Below are positions 55,919 to 63,263 of a stretch of 64,000 bases of DNA, in pieces (positions within the stretch are counted from its first letter, which is position 1; each line of letters opens with the position of its first letter). The stretch covers positions 1 to 64,000 of the forward strand of contig NZ_QFZZ01000015.1 of the NCBI RefSeq assembly GCF_005233515.1. The letters are read 5' to 3'. The notes beneath the pieces were generated by a model. The model made no database searches, was not told the DNA's origin, and saw only the letters and a program-made list of their open reading frames with translations. The DNA is from Pseudomonas sp. CFBP13508 (GTDB lineage: Bacteria; Pseudomonadota; Gammaproteobacteria; Pseudomonadales; Pseudomonadaceae). A program made the translations under genes and the position numbers.

Positions 55919-55969
55919 GATCTGCTCCGATCATCAGGCGCGCTCATCGTGCGTGAGCGTCACCATTGG

Positions 55970-56392
55970 CTAAGGGGGTGGCAGCCCTTCCGGCATTGCG
56001 GACAAATGTTCGTGACAGGCCAGCCATAGGCCTTGTTGTTCTAGGCTCGACGTTTGTCTTCTGAAAACAATCGTCTCGCGCTCCTGGCTGAAGTGTTGCT
56101 CCCCTTGCATGCGCAGCTCGGTGGCCACGTCATGGATGAAAACCGCCACGTCACCCTGCAGGCTGACAAAGGCGTTGCTCGAGGTGCACGACAGCACCTC
56201 GAAACCCTCCTCGGCGCGCCAGCGGTCCCACAACGCCTGATAGGCATCGCGCGACAGCAACGGCTGGTCGAGGGTGTAGAAAACGAAGCTGGCATCGGTG
56301 CTGAATGCGCCGAAGTAAGCTTCGCGATCGTTACGCGCAAACGCGGCGACCAACTCGGCGGCCGCGTGCAAAACCTGATCACGTGCGTGCAT
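55970..56392 (-). CDS. NTF2/SnoaL-like protein of the gbu cluster
   Basis: A 140-residue single-domain protein with the cone-shaped NTF2-like fold: helical start (ARDQVLHAAAELVAAFARNDREAYFGAFS) and mixed beta sheet. Such domains serve as small enzymes or ligand-binding units. It begins 10 bp after gbuA and is surely co-transcribed; a possible role is to process the carbon skeleton or bind the substrate. No catalytic residues can be named from sequence alone. Confidence 0.82.
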   Translation of the reverse strand: MHARDQVLHAAAELVAAFARNDREAYFGAFSTDASFVFYTLDQPLLSRDAYQALWDRWRAEEGFEVLSCTSSNAFVSLQGDVAVFIHDVATELRMQGEQHFSQERETIVFRRQTSSLEQQGLWLACHEHLSAMPEGLPPP

Positions 56393-56402
56393 GACCCGAC
56401 CC

Positions 56403-57353
56403 TCAGCGATGAACCACGCCAGGCAGTACGCAGAGCATTTCGTACAGCAGGTTGGCGGCCAGCAGCGAGGTGTTGCCGGTGGTGTCGTAAGCGGGCGAGA
56501 CTTCTACCAGATCGCAACCGATCAGGTCGAGGCCCTGACAGCCACGGACGATTTCGATCGCCTGAATGGTGGTCAGGCCGCCTATTTCCGGGGTGCCGGT
56601 GCCGGGCGCCCAGGCCGGGTCGATGCCGTCGATGTCGAAACTCAGATACACCGGACCGCCACCGACCTTCTCGCGCACTTCCGCCATCAACGGCGCCAGC
56701 GACTTGTGCCAGCACTCTTCGGCTTGAACGACGCGGAAGCCCTGATCGCGGCTCCAGTTGAAGTCGTCGGCGGTGTAGCCCTGGGCACGCAAACCGATCT
56801 GCACCACGCGATCGCAATCGAGCAGACCTTCTTCGACGGCACGACGGAACGTGGTGCCGTGGGCGATCTTCTCGCCGAACATGTGGTCGTTGACGTCAGC
56901 GTGGGCATCGATGTGCACCAGGCCAACCTTGCCGTGCTTTTTATGGATTGCGCGCAGGATCGGCAGGGTGATGGTGTGGTCGCCGCCCAGGGTCATCGGG
57001 ATGACGTTGTGCTCGAGGATGTTGTCGTAGGCTTCTTCGATGATGCGCACGGCGTCGAGCAGGTTGAAGGTGTTGATCGCCACGTCACCGATGTCGGCCA
57101 CCGACAGCGAGTCGAACGGCGCGGCGCCGGTGGCCATGTTGTACGGGCGGATCATCACCGATTCGGTGCGGATGTCGCGCGGCCCGAAGCGGGTGCCGGG
57201 GCGCAGCGAAGTGCCGATGTCCAGCGGCACGCCCACGAAGGCAGCGTCGAGGCCGGCAGCGGTCGGTACATGGGGAAGTCGGAGCATGGTGGCGATGCCG
57301 CCGAAGCGCGGCATTTCATTGCCGCCCAGTGGTTGGTGAAGAATCTTGTCCAC
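56403..57353 (-). CDS. gbuA: Guanidinobutyrase (agmatinase/ureohydrolase family)
   Basis: A 316-residue ureohydrolase with binuclear manganese ligands: His126 (GGDH), Asp149/His151/Asp153 (DAHAD) and Asp240/Asp242 (SFDID). The reaction is 4-guanidinobutyrate to 4-aminobutyrate plus urea. Gene context (divergent GbuR-type LysR, NTF2 protein, two transporters) matches the gbuA region of P. aeruginosa, which separates it from agmatinase SpeB; sequence alone does not. Start GTG 57353, with GAGG upstream. Confidence 0.88.
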   Translation of the reverse strand: MDKILHQPLGGNEMPRFGGIATMLRLPHVPTAAGLDAAFVGVPLDIGTSLRPGTRFGPRDIRTESVMIRPYNMATGAAPFDSLSVADIGDVAINTFNLLDAVRIIEEAYDNILEHNVIPMTLGGDHTITLPILRAIHKKHGKVGLVHIDAHADVNDHMFGEKIAHGTTFRRAVEEGLLDCDRVVQIGLRAQGYTADDFNWSRDQGFRVVQAEECWHKSLAPLMAEVREKVGGGPVYLSFDIDGIDPAWAPGTGTPEIGGLTTIQAIEIVRGCQGLDLIGCDLVEVSPAYDTTGNTSLLAANLLYEMLCVLPGVVHR

Positions 57354-57476
57354 GGGTAGGGCCTCATCGTCTTTGTTTTATTTATCCCGGCGCGCCGTTG
57401 AGCACAGGTTCGGACGCCGCTGTGGGGCCGATCATGCGAAATGTAGTGACGGGGAAGAATCGCTACGGGCAAAAAC

Positions 57477-57500
57477 TTAGTTCAGATTTTTCTAAACTAA
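57477..57500. promoter_or_regulatory. Candidate GbuR operator (inverted repeat)
   Basis: TTAGTTCAGA (57477-57486), 4 bp TTTT, TCTAAACTAA (57491-57500): arms pair at 9 of 10 positions. It lies 123 bp upstream of gbuA and has the size and AT-rich, T-N11-A look of LysR sites. Assignment to GbuR rests on position. Confidence 0.5.
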
Positions 57501-57560
57501 TGGCGGCGCTGAGATTAGACTTTGTCGGATTCGAATAGTGTGTTCGGCTGGGGATTGTTG

Positions 57561-57914
57561 CCCTCACCCCAGCCCTCTCCCAGAGGGAGAGGGGGCCGAC
57601 CGAGTTGTTGGCGGAATCTGCATCGACCTGAAAGATCGAGTCGAACTCAGGATTTGAAAGCCATGGAGATCAGCTCCCTCTCCCTCGGAAAGAGGTGGCC
57701 GACCGAGTTGTTGGCGGAATCTGCATCGACCTGAAAGATCGAGTCGAACTCAGGATTTGAAAGCCATGGAGATCAGCTCCCTCTCCCTCGGAAAGAGGTG
57801 GCCGACCGAGTTGTTGGCGGAATCTGCATTGACCTGAAAGATCGAGTCGAACTCAGGATTTGAAAGCCATGGAGATCAGCTCCCTCTCCCACGGGGAGAG
57901 GGCTGGGGTGAGGG
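57561..57914. repeat. Composite repeat: three 103-bp tandem copies inside terminal inverted arms
   Basis: Outer arms CCCTCACCCCAGCCCTCTCCC (57561-57581) and its exact inverse (57894-57914) bound three direct copies starting at 57594, 57697 and 57800, each 103 bp. Copies 1 and 2 are alike; copy 3 has TGCATTGACC for TGCATCGACC and ends in the right arm. 103 is not a multiple of 3 and no long ORF crosses it. It fills most of the 602-bp gap between gbuA and gbuR. The rest of the gap holds the candidate operator and gbu promoters. Confidence 0.92.
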
Positions 57915-57955
57915 GCTTTTCCCACAGACACACAGTTGCAAAGCCCGGAGTAGAC

Positions 57956-58849
57956 ATGGCCAACGCTTTACCCGACCTGAAACTCCTGCGCATCTTCGTC
58001 AGCGTCGTGCGCCATCAGGGTTTCGCCAACGCGCAGCAGGAACTCAACCTGTCGACCTCGGCGATCAGCACCTACATGAGCCAGCTCGAAGCCGCGCTTG
58101 GTCTGGTGCTGTGCCATCGCGGGCGCGGCGGGTTCAGCCTGACCAGCAAGGGCGAGCTGTTCCATCAGGAAACCCTGCGCCTGCTCGCCGAGCTTGAAGG
58201 CTTCGAGCAATATGCCGCCGCGCTCAAGGGCGAACTGCGCGGCACGCTCAATCTCGGGGTGATCGATTCCACGGTCAGCGACAAGGCCCTGCCGTTTGCT
58301 GAAGCCATCGGCGCCTACAGCCAGGAACACCCGGCGGTGCATTTGCACCTGTCAGTGATGAGCCCTTATGAATTGCAGCTCGGCGTGCAGGACAATCGCC
58401 TCGATCTGGCGATCGGTGCGTTTTCCACGCGCATGAGCGGTCTGGTCTACATGCCGCTGTACCGCGAGCAGCACTGGCTGTATTGCAGCAGTCGCCATCC
58501 ACTGTTCAACGAACGGCGCATTCCCGAGCAGGTCATCACCCAGCAACGGATGGTCGGGCGCGGGTACTGGAGTCAGGCGGAACTGGCCCGGCACGGTTTC
58601 AAACACAGCGCCGCGACTGTGGAAAGTATGGAAGCGCAGCTGATTCTGGTGCTCTCCGGCGCGTACATCGGTTATCTGCCGGAGCACTACGCGCAGGCCT
58701 GGGCCGACAAGGGCGATCTGCGCGTTCTGCTGCCGGCAACCTTCGGTTATCAGGCGCCGTTTTCGATGATCATGCGCAGGGGCCGCAGCCGCGAGCCGCT
58801 GATCCAGACCTTCCGCGATTTGCTCAAAGCGCAATTGAATCAGGCGTAA
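57956..58849 (+). CDS. gbuR: LysR-family regulator GbuR
   Basis: A 297-residue LysR regulator. Winged helix at about 8-70 (HQGFANAQQELNLSTSAISTYMSQLEAALGLVL), then the effector domain. It is divergent from gbuA, as in P. aeruginosa where GbuR activates gbuA with 4-guanidinobutyrate. ATG 57956 (MANALPDLKLLRIF) is chosen, behind CCGGAGTAGAC; the frame extends to 57860 inside the repeat and is not coding there. The 103-bp tandem repeat ends only 42 bp before its start, so it may be transcribed in the leader. Confidence 0.88.
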   Translation: MANALPDLKLLRIFVSVVRHQGFANAQQELNLSTSAISTYMSQLEAALGLVLCHRGRGGFSLTSKGELFHQETLRLLAELEGFEQYAAALKGELRGTLNLGVIDSTVSDKALPFAEAIGAYSQEHPAVHLHLSVMSPYELQLGVQDNRLDLAIGAFSTRMSGLVYMPLYREQHWLYCSSRHPLFNERRIPEQVITQQRMVGRGYWSQAELARHGFKHSAATVESMEAQLILVLSGAYIGYLPEHYAQAWADKGDLRVLLPATFGYQAPFSMIMRRGRSREPLIQTFRDLLKAQLNQA

Positions 58850-58855
58850 CCCATC

Positions 58856-59452
58856 ATGTCCCGAGCCCAATGCCCGCGCTGCCTGCGCCCCCAGACCCAT
58901 TGCCTGTGCCCATTGATTCCGCATCTTGATAGCCGCACCCGAGTCTTGCTGCTGCAGCATCCGAGCGAGGTCAGTCACGCGCTCAATACCGCGCGCTTGG
59001 CTGCGCTGGGGCTGAGCAATGCCGAGCTGATTGTGGGTGAGGTGTTCGAGGATTTGCCGACGCTGTTGAACCAGCCGGGTTATCAGGCGCGCTTGCTGTT
59101 CCCGGCTGAGGATGCGCAGCCGTTGCAGGTTTACGTGCCAAATGATCAGCCAATGTTGCTGGTCGTCCCGGACGGCACCTGGCGCAAAGCGCGCAAGATG
59201 CTGCACCTCAATCCGCTGCTGGCAGCACTGCCACGGGTGACCCTGGCCGAGGGCGGTGTGTCGCGCTATCGCTTGCGCAAGGCACCGGGGCCGGGGGCGC
59301 TATCGACGATCGAGGCGATCGTGCAGGCGCTGGAAACCCTCGAAGCGCCGACGACGTTTGCGCCGTTGCTCAAGCCGTTTGAAGCGCTGATCGAAGGGCA
59401 GATTGCGGCGATGGGGGAGGAGGTTTTTCAGCGTAACCATGGCGACAGATGA
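58856..59452 (+). CDS. tapT: tRNA-uridine aminocarboxypropyltransferase (DTW domain)
   Basis: A 198-residue DTW-domain protein of the YfiP/TapT family, which makes acp3U in tRNA (position 47) from SAM. Cys pairs CPRC and CLCP at the N-terminus form a small zinc-binding motif, and VPDGTWRKARKM contains the D-x-x-W core of the DTW motif. Starts 6 bp after the gbuR stop. A REP doublet follows. Confidence 0.9.
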   Translation: MSRAQCPRCLRPQTHCLCPLIPHLDSRTRVLLLQHPSEVSHALNTARLAALGLSNAELIVGEVFEDLPTLLNQPGYQARLLFPAEDAQPLQVYVPNDQPMLLVVPDGTWRKARKMLHLNPLLAALPRVTLAEGGVSRYRLRKAPGPGALSTIEAIVQALETLEAPTTFAPLLKPFEALIEGQIAAMGEEVFQRNHGDR

Positions 59453-59472
59453 TCATTGTCTGTGCGGGCCTC

Positions 59473-59537
59473 TTCGCGAGCAGGCTCGCTCCCGCAGGGG
59501 AACGCATTCCAATTGTGGGAGCGAGCCTGCTCGCGAA
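59473..59537. repeat. REP doublet, family A, short class
   Basis: Outward inverted pair, 65 bp, one base change in the left arm (CTCCCGC). Between the convergent tapT and exporter genes. Confidence 0.9.
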
Positions 59538-59570
59538 AGCGCCAGATCAATCACCGCAATTCAAAGATCA

Positions 59571-60932
59571 CTAGCGCTCGCGCATCGCCTCAGTCCGCGC
59601 TTTCAACACCGGTTTAAGCAAGTAATCCAAGACGCTTTTCTCGCCAGTAATAATGTCCACCGTCGCCACCATCCCCGGAATGATCAGCAGCGGTTTCACA
59701 TCGCCGCCCAGGTGATTCTTGTCGGTGCGCACCTGAATCAGATAGAAGCTGTTGCCCTTGTCATCGGTGATCGTATCGGCGCCGATCAGCTCGAGCTTGG
59801 CGCTCAGCCCGCCGTAAATCGTGTAGTCGTAGGCACTGAACTTGACCATGGCTTTCTGGCCCGGATGCAGGAACGCGACGTCTTGCGGGCGGACCTTGGC
59901 TTCGATCAGCAGGTTGTCCTCCAGCGGCACGATTTCGACCATGTCGCTGCCCGGCTGGACCACGCCGCCGATGGTGTTGACCTTCATCTGCTTGATCACG
60001 CCACGCACCGGCGAAGTCACCGTGGTACGGCTGACGCGATCGTCGATGGCGATGCTCGACGCGGTGATTTTCGACAGGTCGGTGCGTTTCTCATTCAGCT
60101 CTTTGGCGGCCTCGGAACGGAAGGTCTGCTCGGATTCGTCGATCTTGCTGCGGATCTCGGCGATGGCCGATTCGGCGCGGGGAATCGCCAGCGTGGTGGC
60201 GTTCAGCGAACCACGGATCTCCACCGCACTGCGTCTGAGGCGGAGGATTTCCACCGGTGACACGGCACCGGTTTTCACCAGCGGTTCGGACATGTTCATC
60301 TCTTGCTGCAACAACGCGAGGCTGGAACTGAACTGGCCCTGCTTGGAGCGAAACTCCGCCAGTTCCTGGGTTTTTTGCCGCAGTTGTTCACTGAGGGTGC
60401 GCTGTTCGCTGGCCAAGCGGCGTTGGCGTTGCTCGTACAGCGAGCGCTCGTCCTCGGCGACTTGCGGCGCTTTGGCGATGACTTCAGCGGAGAGTTTGAA
60501 GGGGCGCCCCTCGGCCTCCGCCGATAGCCGTTCTACCTGGGCTGTCAGCGCATATCGGTCGGCCTCGCTTTCGCCCTTGTTCGAGCGAAAGCGCGTGTCA
60601 TCCAGACGCAGCAGGGTGTCGCCCTTGCCGACCATCTGACCTTCGCGAACGAAAATCTCGGTGACGATGCCGCCCTCGAGGTTCTGGATCACCTGAACCT
60701 TGCTCGACGGAATCGCCTTGCCTTCGCCCATGGTCACTTCTTCGAGCACGGCGAATTTGGCCCAGACCAGGGCGGCGATCAGCAGCGCTGCCGCCAGCCA
60801 CACGGTGATCCGCGATTTGCGCGGCGAATCCTGCAACGCCGCGCCGGCGGTTTCCGGCATGAACTCGGCTTCGGCGCTTTTGCCGAAGCTGTCGAAGTAG
60901 CCGCGTGATTTGCTATCGGAGGAAGCAGGCAT
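59571..60932 (-). CDS. LapC-type HlyD-family membrane fusion protein (type I secretion)
   Basis: A 453-residue periplasmic adaptor. One membrane helix at about 43-65 (TVWLAAALLIAALVWAKFAVL), a lipoyl-like half motif (VIQNLEGGIVTEIFVREGQMVGKGDTLLRLD), a long helical hairpin (about 120-300) and a C-terminal beta domain. It links the LapB-type ATPase and TolC-like channel. Start ATG 60932, 10 bp after the ATPase gene's stop. It may be LapC or MapC; the two P. fluorescens adhesin systems are similar and the adhesin is outside the window. Confidence 0.88.
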   Translation of the reverse strand: MPASSDSKSRGYFDSFGKSAEAEFMPETAGAALQDSPRKSRITVWLAAALLIAALVWAKFAVLEEVTMGEGKAIPSSKVQVIQNLEGGIVTEIFVREGQMVGKGDTLLRLDDTRFRSNKGESEADRYALTAQVERLSAEAEGRPFKLSAEVIAKAPQVAEDERSLYEQRQRRLASEQRTLSEQLRQKTQELAEFRSKQGQFSSSLALLQQEMNMSEPLVKTGAVSPVEILRLRRSAVEIRGSLNATTLAIPRAESAIAEIRSKIDESEQTFRSEAAKELNEKRTDLSKITASSIAIDDRVSRTTVTSPVRGVIKQMKVNTIGGVVQPGSDMVEIVPLEDNLLIEAKVRPQDVAFLHPGQKAMVKFSAYDYTIYGGLSAKLELIGADTITDDKGNSFYLIQVRTDKNHLGGDVKPLLIIPGMVATVDIITGEKSVLDYLLKPVLKARTEAMRER

Positions 60933-60942
60933 GGCGTAACTC

Positions 60943-63102
60943 CTAGACCGCCGCCGAGCCGACACGGCCCTTGCGCAGTGCATCGATGACCGCTTCTTTC
61001 GGGCCGTCAGCGACGACCCGGCCGTTGTCCAGCACCAGCAACCGGTCCACCAGGCTCAGCATCGAGGTGCGGTGAGTGACCAGCAGCAGGGTCTTGCCTT
61101 GCACCCAGCCATGCAGTTTCTGCCGCAGCGCGTCCTCGCTGCTGTTGTCCATGGCGCTGGTGGGTTCGTCGAGCAGCATGATCGGCGGATCGAGCAGCAG
61201 CGCGCGCGCCAGCAACACCGCCTGGCGCTGGCCGCCGGATAGCAGTTGCCCGCGTTCGCCCACCGGTCGGTCGAAGCCTTGCGGGTGTTGTCGGGCCAGT
61301 TCGGTGACGCCAGTCAGTTCGGCGACTTCCAGCATGCGTGAATCGCTGATGTAGCGCGCACCCAGGGTCAGGTTGTCGCGCAGGCTGCCGGCCAGCAGCG
61401 GCAAGTCGTGGGCGACATAACCGATCTGCTGGCGCAGGTCAGCCACGTCCAGTTGGCGCAGGTCGAGGCCGTCGAGCAGCAGTTGACCTTCCTCCGCTTC
61501 ATAGAAACCCATGACCAGCCGCGCCAAGGTGCTTTTGCCCGAACCGCTGCGGCCGATGATGCCGACCCGCTCGCCGGCTTTCAGGCTGAAGCTGACCTCG
61601 CTCAGCGCTGGCGCATTCTGGCCGTTGTAGTGGAACGTCACGCCGTTGACGTCGAGTGCGCCTTGCAATTGCGTGCGTTCCAGCGGCCGCTGTTTGCCGT
61701 CGCGCTCCTGCGGCAGCGCCATCAGCGCGTCGGTGCTTTTCATGGTCAGTTGCGCTTGCTGGTAGCGGGTGATCAGCCCGGCGATCTGCCCGAGCGGGGC
61801 GAGCACACGACTGCCGAGCATGTAAGTGGCGACCAGCGCGCCGACACTGAGGTTGCCGGCGATGATGCTGTAGACCCCGGCGACAATCGTCGCCATCCCG
61901 GAAAACTGCTGGATGAACAGCGTGCCGTTGGTGGCTAGCGCCGACAGGTTGCGCGCATGGCTGTCGAGGCGGGTGAGGGCGCCGTGGGTGCTTTCCCATT
62001 TGTGCTGACGCTCGCTTTCGGCGCCGCAGGCCTTGAGGGTTTCCAGGCCACCGAGGGTTTCGATCAGCACGGCCTGACGCTCGGCGCCGAGGCTCAGGCT
62101 TTTCTGCACGGTGTCACGCAGGCGCACCTGAATCGCCATGGCGAAAATGATCGTGATCGGAAACGCCAGCAGCGGAATCACCACCAGCCAGCCGCCGAGC
62201 AGGCCGATCACCACCAGCATCAACACCACGAAGGGCAAGTCGATCAGGCTGGTCAGGGTCACGGCAGTGAGAAATTCACGCAGGCCCTGGAAATCGTGAA
62301 TGCTCTGGGCAAAGCCGCCGATGGTCGCCGGCCGCGCTTTCATCGACATCCCGGTGATGCGCTCGAACAGCGTCGCCGAGAGGATCACATCGGTTTTCTT
62401 GCCGGCGGTGTCGAGCAGGTGCGCACGCACTACGCGCAGCACCAGTTCAAAACCGGTGCCGATCAACAGGCCGATCGACAGCACCCACAGCGTCGAGGTC
62501 GCCTGATTGGGCACCACGCGGTCGTAGGTCTGCATGACGAACAGCGGCACCATCAGGCCGAGCAGGTTGATCAGGAAACTGGCGAGGATCGCATCGCTGT
62601 ACAGCCATTTCGACAGTTTGAGAGTGTCGCGAAACCACGCGTTTACCCGTGGCACCAGCGGCGCGCGCAGGTCTTCGAGTTCGTGGCGCGGACGGGCGAA
62701 CAAGGCCTGGCCGCTGTAGTGTTCGCTGAGCTCTTCGCGACTGACCCATTGCTCGCCGCCGTCGGCTTCGCTGGGCAGCAGCAGGGCTTTGCCATCTTCG
62801 CCAAACCGTCGCAGTACGGCGGTGCGGCCGTCGTTGAGCAGCAGCAGGATCGGCAGGTTCAGCGGCGAAATGTCTTTCAGGTCACGGCGCAACAACCGCG
62901 CCTGTAATCCGGCCCGCGCGGCTGCACGGGGCAGCAGATCGAGGCTCAGGCGTTGTTTGTTCAGAGGCAGCCCGGCGCTCAGGCTGGCACGACTGACCGT
63001 GGCGCCATGCAGTTTGCAGAGGATCAGCAGGCCGTCGAGTAACGGGTCGTCGAAGCTCAGGCGCGGATCGACCCCGGTGGCGCCGGGTTCCATGCTGGTC
63101 AT
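60943..63102 (-). CDS. LapB-type type I secretion ATPase/permease
   Basis: A 719-residue ABC transporter. The N-terminal C39-like domain (about 1-140) lacks the catalytic Cys/His pair, so it binds but does not cleave the substrate, as in RTX adhesin exporters. Membrane helices follow (about 170-440), then the ATPase: GRSGSGKST, LSGGQRQ and IMLLDEPTSAMD. It should export a giant adhesin through the TolC-like protein. Length agrees with LapB. Start ATG 63102. Confidence 0.92.
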   Translation of the reverse strand: MTSMEPGATGVDPRLSFDDPLLDGLLILCKLHGATVSRASLSAGLPLNKQRLSLDLLPRAAARAGLQARLLRRDLKDISPLNLPILLLLNDGRTAVLRRFGEDGKALLLPSEADGGEQWVSREELSEHYSGQALFARPRHELEDLRAPLVPRVNAWFRDTLKLSKWLYSDAILASFLINLLGLMVPLFVMQTYDRVVPNQATSTLWVLSIGLLIGTGFELVLRVVRAHLLDTAGKKTDVILSATLFERITGMSMKARPATIGGFAQSIHDFQGLREFLTAVTLTSLIDLPFVVLMLVVIGLLGGWLVVIPLLAFPITIIFAMAIQVRLRDTVQKSLSLGAERQAVLIETLGGLETLKACGAESERQHKWESTHGALTRLDSHARNLSALATNGTLFIQQFSGMATIVAGVYSIIAGNLSVGALVATYMLGSRVLAPLGQIAGLITRYQQAQLTMKSTDALMALPQERDGKQRPLERTQLQGALDVNGVTFHYNGQNAPALSEVSFSLKAGERVGIIGRSGSGKSTLARLVMGFYEAEEGQLLLDGLDLRQLDVADLRQQIGYVAHDLPLLAGSLRDNLTLGARYISDSRMLEVAELTGVTELARQHPQGFDRPVGERGQLLSGGQRQAVLLARALLLDPPIMLLDEPTSAMDNSSEDALRQKLHGWVQGKTLLLVTHRTSMLSLVDRLLVLDNGRVVADGPKEAVIDALRKGRVGSAAV

Positions 63103-63138
63103 AGTGATTGCCTCTGTTGAACGGGCTCGGTTATCGGA

Positions 63139-63238
63139 TCGTTCCCACGCTCTGCGTGGGAATGCAGCCCGTGACGCTCCGCGTCACTGGACGCGGAGCG
63201 TCCCTTGAGGCATTCCTTTGCTGCGCGTGGGAACGATC
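63139..63238. repeat. Inverted repeat (GATCGTTCCCACGC type)
   Basis: GGATCGTTCCCACGCTCTGCGTGGGAATGC pairs with GCATTCC...GCGTGGGAACGATC around GTGACGCTCCGCGTCACTGGACGCGGAGCGTC. Another dispersed Pseudomonas element, between the ATPase and TolC-like genes (161-bp gap); it may partly terminate or pause transcription there. Confidence 0.85.
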
Positions 63239-63263
63239 AGGGCAAAGTCAGTTCCTGCACCGT

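Noticed and set aside
57594..57902. CRISPR array at the three 103-bp repeats
   Set aside because: The direct repeats abut without spacers and the unit is too long.
57860..57955. N-terminal extension of GbuR
   Set aside because: Encoded by the tandem repeat and its arm; no homology to LysR proteins.
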